64,000 bases of DNA from Streptomyces sp. RPA4-2 (GCF_012273515.2 NZ_CP050975.2:9238001-9302000); one strand, 5' to 3'. Positions 39,067 to 51,810 are shown, counted from the first letter of the stretch. Notes: generated by a model not told the origin, from the sequence alone. Program-made: numbers and translations.

Positions 39067-40389
39067 ATGGACCACCGCACCAGGCCCTGGGCCGTGCGCG
39101 TCATAGCCGGGTCCGTCGTCAGCGCCCTCGCCCTCGCCCTGGGCGGATGTGGCACGAGCGGCGACGCGGAGAGCGGCACCGGCAGCAGCAACTCGATAGA
39201 CGTCGTCACCCGCTGGTCGGCCGGCAACACCGCGGCGGCGGCGCAGAGCCGCGTCTTCAAGGCCTTCACCAAGGAGACCGGCGTCAAGGTCAACGCCACC
39301 GACGGCCTGGAGACCATCGACGACCAGGTCGAGAACGCCGTCGCGGCCGGCAAGTCCCCCGACGTGGTGATCGTCAACCTCTACGACAAGACGCTCGGCT
39401 GGCAGGACGCCGGCGTCACCGTCCCGGTTGACGACTACCTCAGGGAGTGGGGCCTCGCCGACAAGATGAAGCCCAGCGCGCTCGACGAATGGCGGGTCGG
39501 CGGGAAGCCCGAGGGCAAGCTCCAGGGCCTGCCCTTCTCCGGCTTCACCTGGCCGGTCTGGTACAACACCGACCTGCTCAAGACGGCCGGCGTCGACCAG
39601 ATCCCGACCACCACCGACGAGCTGATCGACGCCTCCAAGAAGCTGCGCGCCGCCCACATCCAGCCGCTCACCGTCGGCGGCAACGACTGGAGTGGGCAGA
39701 AACTCTTCTACCAGATCGCGCAGTCCTACACCGACGCCGCGACCATGGAGAAGGTCATGCGGAGCGGCGGCTACTGCGCCACCCCGTCCGTGATGCGGGG
39801 CATCAAGCTCTTCACCCAACTGCGTGACGGTGGCGTCTTCGCCGACAACGCGGCAGGCCTGAACAGCGACGCGATGTACGCGGCCTACTACTCCGGCAAG
39901 GCCGCCATGATGTCCGCCGGCTCCTGGGCGTACACCGACGCCAAGAAATCGGACACCGGCGTCGAGACTCACACCACGCTCGCCGGCCTGCCGCTGCCCT
40001 CCGGCTCGACCTACAAGAACCCCACCGCCTACCAGGGTTTCACCGGTGTCGGCTTCATGATCACCAAGCGCGGCGCGTCGAAGGACCGCATCGACAACGT
40101 GCGCAAGTTCATCACCTCCTTCTACACGGACGCGACCGTCGGCGACTTCGTCAAGGACGCCGGCATCCTGCCGCCCACCGACGGTGACTTCCTGAAGTAC
40201 GCCACCGACCCTCTGCTGGCGCAGTCGCTCAAGCTCGACAAGACGGTGGACTACGCCGTGGTGCCTGACGTGTGGATCGGTTCGGCGTCCGACCCGATCA
40301 TCCAGGTCCTGACCGGGGCGTACGGCAAGTCCTCCGCCGACAAGATCTGCGAGGGCCTCGACGACGCCACCAAGAACACCAAGAGCTGA
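39067..40389 (+). CDS. Sugar ABC transporter substrate-binding lipoprotein
   Basis: A 440-residue extracellular binding protein (family 1, CUT1). The lipobox LALGGC places the lipidated Cys at residue 28. Typical sequence marks are IDVVTRWSAGNTAAAAQSRV, FTKETGVKVNATDGLETI, and FSGFTWPVWYNTDLLKTAGV in the open/close hinge region. AAGGAAG lies before the ATG at 39067. It delivers an oligosaccharide to the two permeases downstream; the beta-mannosidase in the operon points to mannosides (inference). A hairpin at 40413-40438 separates it from the permease genes. Confidence 0.93.
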   Translation: MDHRTRPWAVRVIAGSVVSALALALGGCGTSGDAESGTGSSNSIDVVTRWSAGNTAAAAQSRVFKAFTKETGVKVNATDGLETIDDQVENAVAAGKSPDVVIVNLYDKTLGWQDAGVTVPVDDYLREWGLADKMKPSALDEWRVGGKPEGKLQGLPFSGFTWPVWYNTDLLKTAGVDQIPTTTDELIDASKKLRAAHIQPLTVGGNDWSGQKLFYQIAQSYTDAATMEKVMRSGGYCATPSVMRGIKLFTQLRDGGVFADNAAGLNSDAMYAAYYSGKAAMMSAGSWAYTDAKKSDTGVETHTTLAGLPLPSGSTYKNPTAYQGFTGVGFMITKRGASKDRIDNVRKFITSFYTDATVGDFVKDAGILPPTDGDFLKYATDPLLAQSLKLDKTVDYAVVPDVWIGSASDPIIQVLTGAYGKSSADKICEGLDDATKNTKS

Positions 40390-40412
40390 CCCAGCCCGCC
40401 CGCGCAGATCAC

Positions 40413-40438
40413 GGGGACCGCCGCACCACGGCGTCCCC
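40413..40438 (+). promoter_or_regulatory. Hairpin between binding protein and permease genes
   Basis: GGGGACCGCCG pairs with CGGCGTCCCC around a 5-base loop, with one bulged base. A stem in this position usually lets the binding protein be made in excess over the membrane subunits by partial termination or mRNA protection. Confidence 0.5.
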
Positions 40439-40583
40439 CGCGGCCCGTGCCCGTCCCGTCGGCCGGTACCGCGTAGCGCCTCCCCGCAGCGGACCGTCCG
40501 GCCTCCTCGGCCCGTCTCCGTCCTCTCCGTATCGCCTGTCCGTCCCGATCGCCTGTCCTTCCCCGGCCGAAGGAAACAGATCC

Positions 40584-41546
40584 ATGTCATCGACCAGCAC
40601 ACTGACCAGCACCCGCGCCGCGCCTGAGCCCGCACTGCCGGCCGCCCGCCGACGCGGACGGCGCCGCGGCGGCCTGAACACCCCCCGTCTGCTGTGGCTG
40701 ACGGTCCCGTCCCTCGTGTGGTTCGCCGTCTTCTCGGTGGGGCCGCTGGTGGCGATGTCCGTCATCTCCACCCTGCGCTGGAAGGGCCTCATCTACGACC
40801 CCAGCTACGTCGGCACCGACAACATCCGACACGTGTTCAGCGACCCCGTCTTCCACGACGCGCTGCGCAACAGCGCCGTGCAGGTCGCCGTCGTCATCCC
40901 TGTGATGATCCCGCTGGCCTTCATGCTCGGCTACCACCTGAGCACCAGACCGCGCGGCTACCGCCTGCTGTCCGTGCTGTACTTCTCGCCGGGCCTGATC
41001 TCCATCTCCATCACAGGGATGATCTTCTACGGGGTGCTGTCGCCGAACGGCGGCACCAACGGCCTGCTCAATGCAGCGGGCCTGAATTCGCTCGCGCACT
41101 CCTGGCTCGCCGACCCCAGCACCGCCCTGCCCAGCCTGATCGCCATCGACCTGTGGCGCGGCGTCGGATGGACCGCCGTGCTGTTCGCTTCCCGGCTGGC
41201 CGGCGTCCCCGGCGACGTGATCGAGGCGGCCAGGATCGATGGCGCCGGACGCTTCCGCATCATGTGGCAGGTCGCCTTCCCGATGGTGAAGGACTACGTC
41301 CGCACCCTGACGATGCTCCAGTTCCTCTGGACACTGTTCACCTCCGCCGCACTGATCCTGCTGCTCACCAAGGGCGGACCCGGCACCTCGTCCACCACGT
41401 TGTCCTACCTGGTGTACGAGAAGGCCTTCTCGCAGAGCGACCTCGGCTACAGCCAGGTCGTCGGTGTCGTCCTGCTGCTCATCGGCGTCGTCGGGATGCT
41501 CCTGATCCGCACGCTGCTGCGCAGCCCCCTGGAGAAGATCTCATGA
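40584..41546 (+). CDS. Sugar ABC transporter permease 1 (MalF type)
   Basis: A 320-residue permease with six hydrophobic helices after an Arg-rich cytoplasmic N-terminus. The EAA loop reads [20 protein letters not shown] (about 216-235), the site that contacts the shared ATPase. No ATPase gene is in this operon, as is usual for Streptomyces CUT1 systems that share MsiK. The ATG at 40584 follows AAGGAAACAG. It overlaps permease 2 by four bases. Confidence 0.93.
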   Translation: MSSTSTLTSTRAAPEPALPAARRRGRRRGGLNTPRLLWLTVPSLVWFAVFSVGPLVAMSVISTLRWKGLIYDPSYVGTDNIRHVFSDPVFHDALRNSAVQVAVVIPVMIPLAFMLGYHLSTRPRGYRLLSVLYFSPGLISISITGMIFYGVLSPNGGTNGLLNAAGLNSLAHSWLADPSTALPSLIAIDLWRGVGWTAVLFASRLAGVPGDVIEAARIDGAGRFRIMWQVAFPMVKDYVRTLTMLQFLWTLFTSAALILLLTKGGPGTSSTTLSYLVYEKAFSQSDLGYSQVVGVVLLLIGVVGMLLIRTLLRSPLEKIS

Positions 41547-42439
41547 CCATCCCCACCTCCTGGCTCTCCCGCGCCCACGCGCAGGGCCACGAACACGCCC
41601 GTCTCGTACGGCGCTCCCGGCGACGCAGCGCCGGACCGCTCGCCGTCCCGCTGTCCTGGCTGTACGCCCTGCTGCTCGCCGCACCCCTCTACTACCTCGC
41701 GGCGAGCGCGCTCAAGACCAACATCGAGATCTTCAACCATCCCTTCGCACTCCCCGAGCACTGGCTGTGGCACAACTTCCGCACCGCCTGGCAGACCGCG
41801 GACCTCGGACAGGCACTGCTGAACTCACTGCTGATCTCCGCCGTCGCGATCGTGCTGACGCTGGGCCTCGCGCTGCCCGCGTCCTTCGCGCTGGCCCGGC
41901 TGGACAACCGGCTCTCCCGGCTGGTCACCGGCACCTTCTCGGTGGGCTTCCTGATCCCGCCCTTCGCGGCGCTGATCCCCACCGTGATCCTCGCGATCAA
42001 GATCCACATGTTCTACACGCGCGAGTTCCAGATGCTCTTCCTGCCGGCGAGCGCGCTGCCGCTGTCGGTGCTGCTGCTCACGCAGTTCATGAAGACCGTG
42101 CCGCCCGCCCTGGTGGAGTCCGCGGCGCTGGACGGCGCGGGCAACTGGCGGGTGCTGATCAACGTGTTCATCCCGATCGCCATGCCCGGCGTGGTGAGCG
42201 TGGTGATCCTGCAACTGCTCACCTTCTGGAACGAATACCTCTTCTCGCTGAGCATCACCGGCACCGCACCCGACGTCCGCACCGCCCAGGTCGCGCTGCC
42301 CACCCTGATCTCCGACTCGACCGACTTCGGCGTGCTCACCGCCGGCACCGTGCTGACCCTTCTGCCGGTGTACGTCGCCTACTCGCTCGCCAACCGCCGT
42401 ATGCAAGAGGCACTCACCGCAGGAGCGGTCAAGGGATGA
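41543..42439 (+). CDS. Sugar ABC transporter permease 2 (MalG type)
   Basis: A 298-residue permease with six helices and the EAA loop [20 protein letters not shown] near 190-210. It pairs with permease 1 to form the channel. ATG overlaps the previous stop (ATGA), and its own stop overlaps the beta-mannosidase start, so the three genes are translationally coupled. Confidence 0.93.
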   Translation: MTIPTSWLSRAHAQGHEHARLVRRSRRRSAGPLAVPLSWLYALLLAAPLYYLAASALKTNIEIFNHPFALPEHWLWHNFRTAWQTADLGQALLNSLLISAVAIVLTLGLALPASFALARLDNRLSRLVTGTFSVGFLIPPFAALIPTVILAIKIHMFYTREFQMLFLPASALPLSVLLLTQFMKTVPPALVESAALDGAGNWRVLINVFIPIAMPGVVSVVILQLLTFWNEYLFSLSITGTAPDVRTAQVALPTLISDSTDFGVLTAGTVLTLLPVYVAYSLANRRMQEALTAGAVKG

Positions 42440-45039
42440 CACTCAGCACTGAACTCAGCACCGGCTCCGGTACGGGCTCAGCCTCCGGTACCGGCACCGC
42501 CGCCGACGCCTCGACGCCGCCCGCGACCCGCCACGACCTCGGCGGCGAGTGGCAGCTGACCTGGCTGGCGGGCCCGGACGACACGCCCGCCGCGGTTCGG
42601 GACGCCGCACTGCCCGCCCAGGTGCCCGGCGAGGTGCACACCGCACTGCTCGCCGCAGGCCACCTGACCGACCCGGACGTGGGGCTCGGCGAGATGACAC
42701 AGGACTGGGTGGGCCGCTCCCAGTGGTCCTACCGCCGCTCCTTCGACTTCACGCCCGTGCCCGGCACCCGTACCGACCTGGTCGCCGACGGCCTGGACAC
42801 GGTCGCCGAGGTGTACGTCAACGGTCGGCACGTCGCCGCCGCCCGCGACCAGCACCTCGTCCACCGCTGGCCCGTGGACGACGTACTGGGCCCCGGCGAC
42901 AACACCATCGAGGTGCGCTTCGACTCCGCCTGGGACGCCGCTCTCGCCCACGAGCGCGCGCACGGCCCGTTGCCCTCGCCCTACGACGAGCCGTACGCCC
43001 ACATCCGCAAGACGGCCGCCAACTTCGGCTGGGACTGGGGGCCGCACTACGTCACCGCCGGCATCTGGCGGGGCATCAGGCTGGAGACCTACGCGGGCCG
43101 TATCGACCACATACGCCCGCTGGTCCGGCTCGCCGCCGACCACGGCACCGCCGAAGTCACCGCGCACGTACGGGTCGAAGCCCCCGCAGGCGCCCGCGTC
43201 CTGGTCGAACTGACCGGCCCGGACGGTCGGTCGGCCGGCAACGCCACCGGCCAGGTCGTGGGGGAGGAGGCGGTGCTGAAGCTCGCCGTCACCAACCCGG
43301 AACCCTGGTGGCCAGTGGGCCTGGGCGCCCAGCCGCTCTACCGGCTGACCGCCCGCCTCGACGCCTCGGACGGCACGGTACTGGACGAGACGGCGGTACG
43401 CGTCGGACTGCGTTCGGTCGTCGTGGACGAGACCCCGGACGCGCTCGGCACCCGCTGGGCCCTGGTCGTCAACGGCTCCACCGTACGGGTCCGCGGCTAC
43501 AACTGGATCCCCGACGACACCCTGCCCAGCCGCGAGACACCGCAGCGCGTCGTCGCCCGTATCGATCAGGCCGTGGCCGGCAACGCCAACCTGCTGCGGG
43601 TGTGGGGCGGCGGCCATTTCGCCGACGAGCACTTTCTGGACGCCTGCGACGAGCGGGGCCTACTGGTCTGGCACGACTTCCTCTTCGCCTGCGCCGCCTA
43701 CTGCGAGGACGAGGAGACCGCGGCGCTGGTCACCGCGGAGGCCGAGCAGGCGGTGGCCAGGATGTCCCCGCACCCGAGCCTGGTGGTGTGGTGCGGCGGC
43801 AACGAGACGGTGCTCGGCCGCCACCACTGGGGCTGGGCGGACCAGATCGGCGAACGCGGCTGGGGTGCGCACTACTACCTGGACGTGCTGCCCGACGTGC
43901 TGGCCCGGCTCGACCCGACCCGCCCGTACGTGCCCAACTCGCCCTGGTCCGGAAGCCTCGACGCCGACCCGGCCGCTGACACGCACGGCCTGAGCCATCT
44001 GTGGGACGCCTGGAACGAGGCGGACTACGCGCACTACCGGGACCACGATCCTTCCTTCGTCGCCGAGATGGGATGGTGCGGGCCCGCCGCCTGGACGACC
44101 CTCGAGCGGGTGCTCGACGGGGAGAACCCCGGGCCCGCCTCGTCGCTGACCCGGCATCACCTGCGGGCCATCGACGGCATGCACAAGCTGACCCGTGGCC
44201 TCCAGCCGCACGTGCCCACTCCCGCGGAGGGCGCGGACTGGCACTTCGCCACGCAGTTGGTGCAGGCCCGGGCGGTCGCCGCGGGCGTGGAATGGCTGCG
44301 GTCGCGGAAGCGGTGCGCGGGCACGGTGGTGTGGCAGCTCAACGACTGCTGGCCGGCGATCAGTTGGTCGGCGGTCGACGTGGCCGGCATCGAGAAGCCC
44401 CTCTGGTACGCACTCAGGCACTCCTTCGCGCCGCGCCTGGCGACCGTGCAGCCCGTGAGCCCCGGCCCGACGCACGACCCGACAGGTACCGCGGGCCTCG
44501 CTCTGACACTCGTCAACGACTCGGCGGCAGACTGGACATCACAAGTGTCGGTGTTCCGCATCTCGCTGGACGGCCGGGAGTTGGCCCGCACCCGGCTTGA
44601 GGTGAGCTGCCCGCCGAGCGGCCTGCTCACCCTGCCGCTGGACCCGGTCGTGGCGGCGCCGACGGACCCGCATTCCGAGCTGCTGATCGTGGAAACGGAC
44701 GGTGCGCGTACCACCTGGGCCTACCGCCCGGATCGCGCCCTGACCCCGCCTCCGCCCGCCCGCACGGTGACCACGTCCTACGCGGACGGCGCGCTGGCCC
44801 TGACAGTGACCGCGGAGTCGGTGCTGCGCGACATCTGCGTCTTCCCGGACCGGCTGGCCGCCGCGCTGGGCCTCCCCGCGCACGCCCTGACGTCCGACAC
44901 CTCCCTGGTCACCCTCCTCCCGGGCGAGACCCACACCTTCCGCCTCACCGCCCGGGACGGCAGCGCGCTGAGCGAAGCCAGGATCCCCGAGCCGGTGCTG
45001 CGGCTGGCGGTCCGCTCGGCGGAGGAACTGACCACGTGA
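42436..45039 (+). CDS. Beta-mannosidase, glycoside hydrolase family 2
   Basis: An 867-residue intracellular exo-enzyme releasing mannose from beta-mannosides. Order: a Ser/Thr/Gly-rich tail of about 30 residues, GH2 sugar-binding domain ([26 protein letters not shown] type), immunoglobulin-like domain, and TIM barrel with acid/base Glu457 in WCGGNE and probable nucleophile Glu544 in FVAEMGWCG, followed by C-terminal beta domains. [14 protein letters not shown] and [10 protein letters not shown] are beta-mannosidase-type. No signal peptide. The operon position with a sugar importer fits cytoplasmic hydrolysis of imported mannooligosaccharides. Confidence 0.92.
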   Translation: MTLSTELSTGSGTGSASGTGTAADASTPPATRHDLGGEWQLTWLAGPDDTPAAVRDAALPAQVPGEVHTALLAAGHLTDPDVGLGEMTQDWVGRSQWSYRRSFDFTPVPGTRTDLVADGLDTVAEVYVNGRHVAAARDQHLVHRWPVDDVLGPGDNTIEVRFDSAWDAALAHERAHGPLPSPYDEPYAHIRKTAANFGWDWGPHYVTAGIWRGIRLETYAGRIDHIRPLVRLAADHGTAEVTAHVRVEAPAGARVLVELTGPDGRSAGNATGQVVGEEAVLKLAVTNPEPWWPVGLGAQPLYRLTARLDASDGTVLDETAVRVGLRSVVVDETPDALGTRWALVVNGSTVRVRGYNWIPDDTLPSRETPQRVVARIDQAVAGNANLLRVWGGGHFADEHFLDACDERGLLVWHDFLFACAAYCEDEETAALVTAEAEQAVARMSPHPSLVVWCGGNETVLGRHHWGWADQIGERGWGAHYYLDVLPDVLARLDPTRPYVPNSPWSGSLDADPAADTHGLSHLWDAWNEADYAHYRDHDPSFVAEMGWCGPAAWTTLERVLDGENPGPASSLTRHHLRAIDGMHKLTRGLQPHVPTPAEGADWHFATQLVQARAVAAGVEWLRSRKRCAGTVVWQLNDCWPAISWSAVDVAGIEKPLWYALRHSFAPRLATVQPVSPGPTHDPTGTAGLALTLVNDSAADWTSQVSVFRISLDGRELARTRLEVSCPPSGLLTLPLDPVVAAPTDPHSELLIVETDGARTTWAYRPDRALTPPPPARTVTTSYADGALALTVTAESVLRDICVFPDRLAAALGLPAHALTSDTSLVTLLPGETHTFRLTARDGSALSEARIPEPVLRLAVRSAEELTT

Positions 45040-45090
45040 CCGCTTCACCGCCGGGAACGGCCCTGGCACAACCGGGCGTGGGAGATGAGC

Positions 45091-45142
45091 GGCCCGGGTG
45101 CGCGGACGGTGGATCGCTCCGTCGGTCTCGCGCGCCCGGGCC
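45091..45142. terminator. Bidirectional terminator between convergent genes
   Basis: Long hairpin: GGCCCGGGTGCGCG pairs with CGCGCGCCCGGGCC (13 of 14), followed by an inner GACGG / CCGTC stem. It lies between the beta-mannosidase stop (45039) and the ROK kinase stop (45203), which point at each other. Confidence 0.75.
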
Positions 45143-45202
45143 ATCATGCCGGTGTGGTCCGTGGGTTGGGCCCCGCGGGGTTCGGGGCCGGTGGTCCTGC
45201 CG

Positions 45203-46084
45203 TTACGTCGTTGCCTTCACTCCCGTGCCCAGTTCGCCTCGGACGCGGGCGGCGGCGCCGACCGGGACGGCGTCGGAGTCCAAGGCGGCCCGGACCAGGC
45301 GGACGGGGTGACCGCTGATCGGAGGGTCGGCGGCGAGGGCGGACAGGATGAAGGGTTCCAGCAGGGGCCACGCGCGGCTGACGCCACCGCCGACGACCAC
45401 CGTGGTGATATCGGCGACTCCCGCCGTGATCACGATCGCACGGGCGACGCCCGCCCCCGCGGCGCGGTACACCGCGAGAGCGTCGTCGTCGCCTCGGACA
45501 GCGGCCTCGGCGACTTCACGGGCGGTGCGGCGGTGACCGGTGCGGTCGGCGTAACGAGCGCCGATGGAGCGGCCGGAGGCCAGCGTCTCCAGGTGGCCGC
45601 GGCCGCCGCAGGAACAGGGCAGGTCTCCGAATCCGGGGATGTGCCCGATCTCGCCGGCCGCGCCGTGCGGACCCGTGTACAGGGCGCCGTTGGTCCACAG
45701 GGCGCCGCCGACGCCGGTCCCGAGGGTCATGCCGAGGACGTCGGCCTCGCCGCGCACCGCCCCGCCGTAGACCTCCCCGTAGAGGAAGGCGTTGACGTCG
45801 TTGTCCAGGTAGGCCGGGACGCCGAGGGCGTCCTCGACGGCGGAGGTGACGGCGAAGCCGGCCCAGCCGCGGAAGGAGTCGCTGGCGACCAGGATGCGGC
45901 CGTTCGCGGAGTCCACCACCCCGGCGGCGCCGATGCCGGCGCCCACCAGGCGGCCCGGGGTACGGGCCAGCAGCGGGGCCAGCGCGTCGAGCGCCGCGCC
46001 GACCATGGCCCGGCCGCCCTCGCGCGCCGGGGTGGCGGCCTCCGCACGGTCGAGGACCGTCAGGTCGTCGGAGCAGACCACCAC
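45203..46084 (-). CDS. ROK family sugar kinase (apparent N-terminal frameshift)
   Basis: The intact frame (293 codons) holds most of a ROK glucokinase/N-acetylhexosamine kinase: GAGIGAAGVVDSANGRIL, PAYLDNDVNAFLYGE, LGTGVGGALW and zinc motif CSCGGRGHLE (His in place of the last Cys). The essential ATP loop DIGGTTTQ is encoded just upstream in the same frame but without a start codon. A proper ATG with an AGGA ribosome site exists at 46146 in a neighbouring frame and stops at a TAA after ten codons. One missing C near 46117 would join them (MPTSRRPLFA-LSIDIGGTT). It is either a real frameshift or a sequencing error; the full gene would span 45203-46146. Last gene of the peptide-type transporter operon. 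Confidence 0.8.
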   Translation of the reverse strand: MVVCSDDLTVLDRAEAATPAREGGRAMVGAALDALAPLLARTPGRLVGAGIGAAGVVDSANGRILVASDSFRGWAGFAVTSAVEDALGVPAYLDNDVNAFLYGEVYGGAVRGEADVLGMTLGTGVGGALWTNGALYTGPHGAAGEIGHIPGFGDLPCSCGGRGHLETLASGRSIGARYADRTGHRRTAREVAEAAVRGDDDALAVYRAAGAGVARAIVITAGVADITTVVVGGGVSRAWPLLEPFILSALAADPPISGHPVRLVRAALDSDAVPVGAAARVRGELGTGVKATT

Positions 46085-46196
46085 CTGGGTGGTGGTGCCG
46101 CCGATGTCGATGCTTAGGCGAACAGCGGCCGGCGGGAGGTGGGCATGTCCGGTTCCTGCGGGGTGTCGGGGGTGTGGGGGGAGAGAAGGGGTCCGG

Positions 46197-47971
<1,775 letters not shown>

Positions 47972-47975
<4 letters not shown>

Positions 47976-48871
47976 CCGCGTCCCCTCACATCGAATGCGT
48001 CGCGGAGTCCGTCCCCGATCGCGTTGAACGCCCACACCACCAGGATGATGGCCAGGCCGGGCGGCACGATGAGCCACCAGTAGCCGGAGTAGGCGGCGGT
48101 GAGACCGGCGGAGAGCATGCCGCCCCAGTCGGTCTGCGGCGGCCGGACTCCCATGCCCAGATAGGAGACGTACGCGACCAGCAGGATGGCGTCGGCGACC
48201 TGGAAGGTCGCGGCGACGATGACGGTCGAGACCGAGTTCGGCAGGATGTGCCGAAGGATCGCCCGGGCGTGTGTGCCGCCGATGGCACGCAGGGTCAGGA
48301 CGTAGTCCCGGTTCTTCAGGGTCAGTGTCTCGGCGCGGACCAGCCGGGACGGCACCAGCCAGGACACCAGGCCCAGGATGAGGACGAGTCCGGGGAGGCC
48401 CGGCGTGGTGATGGCGGAGACCACCAACAGGATGAACAGCGCGGGGATCGCGATGCCGGCATCGACGATCCGCATCATGACGGCGTCGATCCAGCCACCC
48501 GCGTAACCGGCGGCTGCGCCCCACAGCGTGCCGATGCAGGTGGCGAGGACGCCCGCGGCGAGGCCGACGATCAGCGAGACCTTGCCGCCGTACATCAGCC
48601 GACCCAGCTCGTCGTGGCCGACGGCGTCGGTGCCCAGCCAGTGGGCGCCGTTGGGAGCGAGGTTGACCTGCTGGAGCATGGTGTGGGTCTGGTCGGTGGA
48701 GTACACGAGCGGACCGGCGAAGCAGAACAGGATGAAGAGGACCACGACGGCGAGTCCGACGACGGCCAGCCTGTTGCGCAGGAAGCGGCGGACGGCGAGC
48801 CGTGCGCTGGTGGCCTCACGCGGAGCGGCGGCCTTCGCCGGGGAAGTGTCCGGCTGGATGACGGCGCTCAT
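47972..48871 (-). CDS. Oligopeptide-type ABC permease (DppC-like)
   Basis: A 299-residue inner-membrane permease. Hydrophilic N-terminus, first helix about 35-60, then five helices after the HWLGTDAVGHDELGRLMYGG signature of the DppC/OppC class. The EAA-like loop is RAIGGTHARAILRHILPNSV. It overlaps both DppB-like (48868) and the ATPase gene by four bases, so the operon is tightly coupled. Confidence 0.92.
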
Positions 48872-49827
48872 GCCCGGCCTGCCTTCACTCGGGGGTCGAT
48901 GATGCGCTGGACGATGTCGGCGAGCAGGGTGCCGGTGACGGTGGCGACGGCGATCACCAGGACGCAGCCCAGGAGGACCGGGTAGTCGGAGGACTGTGCC
49001 GCCGTCCAGAACAGCAGCCCCATGCCGGGGTAGTTGAAGAGCTGCTCGACGACCAGGGCACCGCCGAAGAGCACCGGGATGTAGTAGCCGAGCATGGCCA
49101 CCACGGGCGTCAGCGAGTTACGGAACACGTGCCGCCCCAGGATGGCGCGGGAACGGGAGCCGCCGGCCCTGGCGGTGCGGACGTAGTCCTCGGAGAGGTT
49201 CTCCAGGGTGGCCGCGCGCATGTACCGGCTGAACACCGCGACCATGGAGGCCGCGCCCGCGACGACCGGCAGCACCAGGGCCTGCGGGTCGGAGAACACC
49301 TGGCCCAGGGTCTCGCCCTGCGGAGCCTGCGAGGGGAACCACGCCAGTTCCTGGCTGAAGACCAGCACCAGGATCAGCCCGAGGAAGTACACGGGCGTGG
49401 AGTAGGCGATGAAGCTCAGCGTGGTGATGATGTAGTCAGTCGCCTTGTTGCGGCGCACGGCCTGCCACATGCCCAGCGGTATCGCGAGGACGAGGCCGAC
49501 GAGAGCCGACAGCAGGGTGAGGACCAGAGTCTTCGGCAGCCGTTCGGCGATGAGCTGGGAGACCGGCTCGTTGAGGGTGTACGAGGTCCCGAGGTCCCCC
49601 TGCACCAGCTGGCCGAGGTAGTGGAAGTACTGCACGGGCAGGGACTTGTCCAGGCCCTGTTCGTGGTTGAAGCGGGCGATCTGCTGTGCGGTGGCCTGGG
49701 GTCCGAGGATCCCGCGTGCGGGGCCTCCGGGAAGGGCGTGCAGCAGGCCGAAGACGACGATCGTCACGATGACGATCACCGCGACGGCCTGGAGGACGCG
49801 TCTGATCAGATACGAGGAAGTGCTCAT
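48868..49827 (-). CDS. Oligopeptide-type ABC permease (DppB-like)
   Basis: A 319-residue permease with six helices. Family markers are the start YLIRRVLQAVAVIVIVTIVV, FGLLHALPGGPARG, GDLGTSYTLNEPVSQLI, and the EAA-like RTARAGGSRSRAILGRHVFR. It pairs with the DppC-like protein. It is 168 bases from the binding-protein gene, a gap containing a hairpin at 49948-49963. Confidence 0.92.
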   Translation of the reverse strand: MSTSSYLIRRVLQAVAVIVIVTIVVFGLLHALPGGPARGILGPQATAQQIARFNHEQGLDKSLPVQYFHYLGQLVQGDLGTSYTLNEPVSQLIAERLPKTLVLTLLSALVGLVLAIPLGMWQAVRRNKATDYIITTLSFIAYSTPVYFLGLILVLVFSQELAWFPSQAPQGETLGQVFSDPQALVLPVVAGAASMVAVFSRYMRAATLENLSEDYVRTARAGGSRSRAILGRHVFRNSLTPVVAMLGYYIPVLFGGALVVEQLFNYPGMGLLFWTAAQSSDYPVLLGCVLVIAVATVTGTLLADIVQRIIDPRVKAGRA

Positions 49828-49947
49828 GTGGTTTCCGGTCGCTTCGTCTCTGTGGCGCGCACGGGCGTCACCTGGACAGGGGCGTCACAGCGACGCGGGT
49901 GTCGGTGTGACGCGGGTGCGCGAGGGGTGCGCGCGGGCTTTGGACGG

Positions 49948-49963
49948 CCGGCCGGGGGGCCGG
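49948..49963 (-). promoter_or_regulatory. Hairpin between binding-protein and DppB-like genes
   Basis: Perfect CCGGCC / GGCCGG stem with a 4-base loop in the 168-base gap after the binding-protein stop. It probably lowers expression of the membrane subunits relative to the binding protein. Confidence 0.45.
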
Positions 49964-49995
49964 ACGTCGTCGGCCCGCGCGGGCACCGACCGGGC

Positions 49996-51810
49996 TTACT
50001 TGGTCCACTTCCACATGGCGGGGTGGAAGTTGGCGAGCGAGTCCTGGGCGAAGCCGCCGAGGCCGTTCTTGACCACGGAGATCTGGTAGTCGGGCTCCGG
50101 CAGCCAGATCACGGGGAGGTCCTTGGCGAGTGCGGTGCTGTACTTCTGCACCGCCTCGTTCGAGGAGGACGTGGTGGTCTCGGTGATCAGCTTGTCGACC
50201 TCGGGGTTGGAGTAGCTGCCGAAGTTGGAGCCACCGCCGGTGGCGAAGAGCGAGTCACCGCTCGGGTAGGCGGGGAAGTACCAGCTGCCCGCGGTGCCGA
50301 AGAAGGACAGCTGCCACTTGCAGCCCGACTTGTCGGGGGTGCACTGTCCGGCCTGCGACAGGACGGAGTTGACCGGGGCGGTCTTGATGCCGAACTTGAT
50401 GCCGGTCTTCGCGAACGACGACTGCAGCGCACTCATCATGTTGTCGGTCACGGTCGAGCCGGACTGGGACAGCACCTGCATCTCGAACTTGGTGCCCTTG
50501 TCGACGCCCGCGCCACACTGGTTGGCTCCGGTACCGGGGTCGTTGCACACCATGGTGCCGCCCTGCTCGGTCCATCCGTGGTCGGTGAGCAGCTTCTTGG
50601 CCTTGACGGCGTCGAAGGGGTACGGGTTGTTCTTCTGCTCGGAGGAGACGAAGGACGACTCCTGGCCCTGCGGAATCGGGCCGTAGGTGGAGACGGCGCT
50701 GCCGTTGAAGACCACCTTGGAGAGGGTGGTCTGGTCCACCGACATCTGGATCGCCTGGCGGGCGTACAGCTGCTTGAACACCGGGCCCATGGCGGGGTTG
50801 TTGAAGTTGTACGGCATGTAGGTGATCGCCCAGCCGCTCCACGGCTTCACCGAGTAGCCCTTGGCCTTGAAGGCCGACTCCTGGCCCAGGTCCGTGGCGT
50901 TGATGTAGCCGTAGTCGACGGTGCCGGCGCGGAGGGCGTTCTCCTCGGCGTCGGTGGTGGTGAACGGCAGCAGATTGACGTTCTTGATGTTGGCCTTGCC
51001 GCCGCCGTCGTACTTCGCGTTGGCGGTCAGCTCGACCGTGCCCGCGGTGGAGAACGACTTGATGGTGTACGGGCCGCTGACCGTCTTCCACAGCGGGTCG
51101 GTCGCGTAGCCGGAGATCTTCTTGGCGGCGTTGTTGAGGTACGTCCAGACCTGCTTGGCGCCGGCGGCGGTGCGGTCGAGGTCGGAGACGGCGCCCGAGT
51201 CGCTGGTCTTGTCCCAGACGTGCTGCGGGATCGGGCGGATCATGCTCAGCTCGTTGGCGAGCATCCACTCCTGGTTGTAGGCCTTGTCGAAGGTGATCGT
51301 GAAGTGCGTGTCGTCGACCGTCTTGAAGGTGGTCCAGTTGTCCGGCGCCTTGCCCGGGCTGTAGCTGGCCCAGTCCGCCTTGTCGGCCTTGACCAGGTTG
51401 AACCAGAACTCCACGTCGCGTGAGGTGATCGGCTTGCCGTCGCTCCAGTGCCGCTGGTCGAGGGTGATCGTCACGCTCTTGCTGTCCGGGGCGAACTGCG
51501 CTTCGGTGGCGAGGGAGTTGTCCTTGTTCCAGCCGACCTTGCCGGTGGAGCCGTCGTACGCGATCAGCGGCTCCCAGGCGGCCTGGGATATGGAGGAGTT
51601 GTTGGTGTTCAGGTGCGAGGCGGTGCCGATCGGGAGGATCCAGTTCGGCGTGAAGTTCGCAGGGAGGGCGTAGTTGATCGTGTCCGACGACGCCGAACCG
51701 GAGGACGAGGTACCGCCGCCGGAACAGCCGGTGACCAGCGCGCCGGTGATGACGGCGGCACCCGCGACGAGGGCCCAGCGGCGGCCGGCGACCGTGTGAT
51801 CAAGGAACAT
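49996..51810 (-). CDS. Oligopeptide-type ABC substrate-binding lipoprotein
   Basis: A 604-residue extracellular binding protein of the SBP_bac_5 (DppA/OppA) class. Lipobox LVTGC gives the lipidated Cys at 29, followed by a Gly/Ser linker. Markers include the LDQRHWSDGKPITSRDVEFW and VDYGYINATDLG regions and the C-terminal EAVQKYSTALAKDLPVIWLP. GGAG lies seven bases before the ATG at 51810; an in-frame start at 51927 lacks a signal peptide. First gene of the operon, divergent from a ROK regulator. Family proteins bind peptides, nickel or glyco-peptides, so the ligand is open. Confidence 0.92.
   Translation of the reverse strand: MFLDHTVAGRRWALVAGAAVITGALVTGCSGGGTSSSGSASSDTINYALPANFTPNWILPIGTASHLNTNNSSISQAAWEPLIAYDGSTGKVGWNKDNSLATEAQFAPDSKSVTITLDQRHWSDGKPITSRDVEFWFNLVKADKADWASYSPGKAPDNWTTFKTVDDTHFTITFDKAYNQEWMLANELSMIRPIPQHVWDKTSDSGAVSDLDRTAAGAKQVWTYLNNAAKKISGYATDPLWKTVSGPYTIKSFSTAGTVELTANAKYDGGGKANIKNVNLLPFTTTDAEENALRAGTVDYGYINATDLGQESAFKAKGYSVKPWSGWAITYMPYNFNNPAMGPVFKQLYARQAIQMSVDQTTLSKVVFNGSAVSTYGPIPQGQESSFVSSEQKNNPYPFDAVKAKKLLTDHGWTEQGGTMVCNDPGTGANQCGAGVDKGTKFEMQVLSQSGSTVTDNMMSALQSSFAKTGIKFGIKTAPVNSVLSQAGQCTPDKSGCKWQLSFFGTAGSWYFPAYPSGDSLFATGGGSNFGSYSNPEVDKLITETTTSSSNEAVQKYSTALAKDLPVIWLPEPDYQISVVKNGLGGFAQDSLANFHPAMWKWTK

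Noticed and set aside
49129..51423. 764-codon plus-strand frame across the binding-protein and DppB genes
   Set aside because: It runs antisense to two clear transporter genes and has the composition of a GC-rich shadow.
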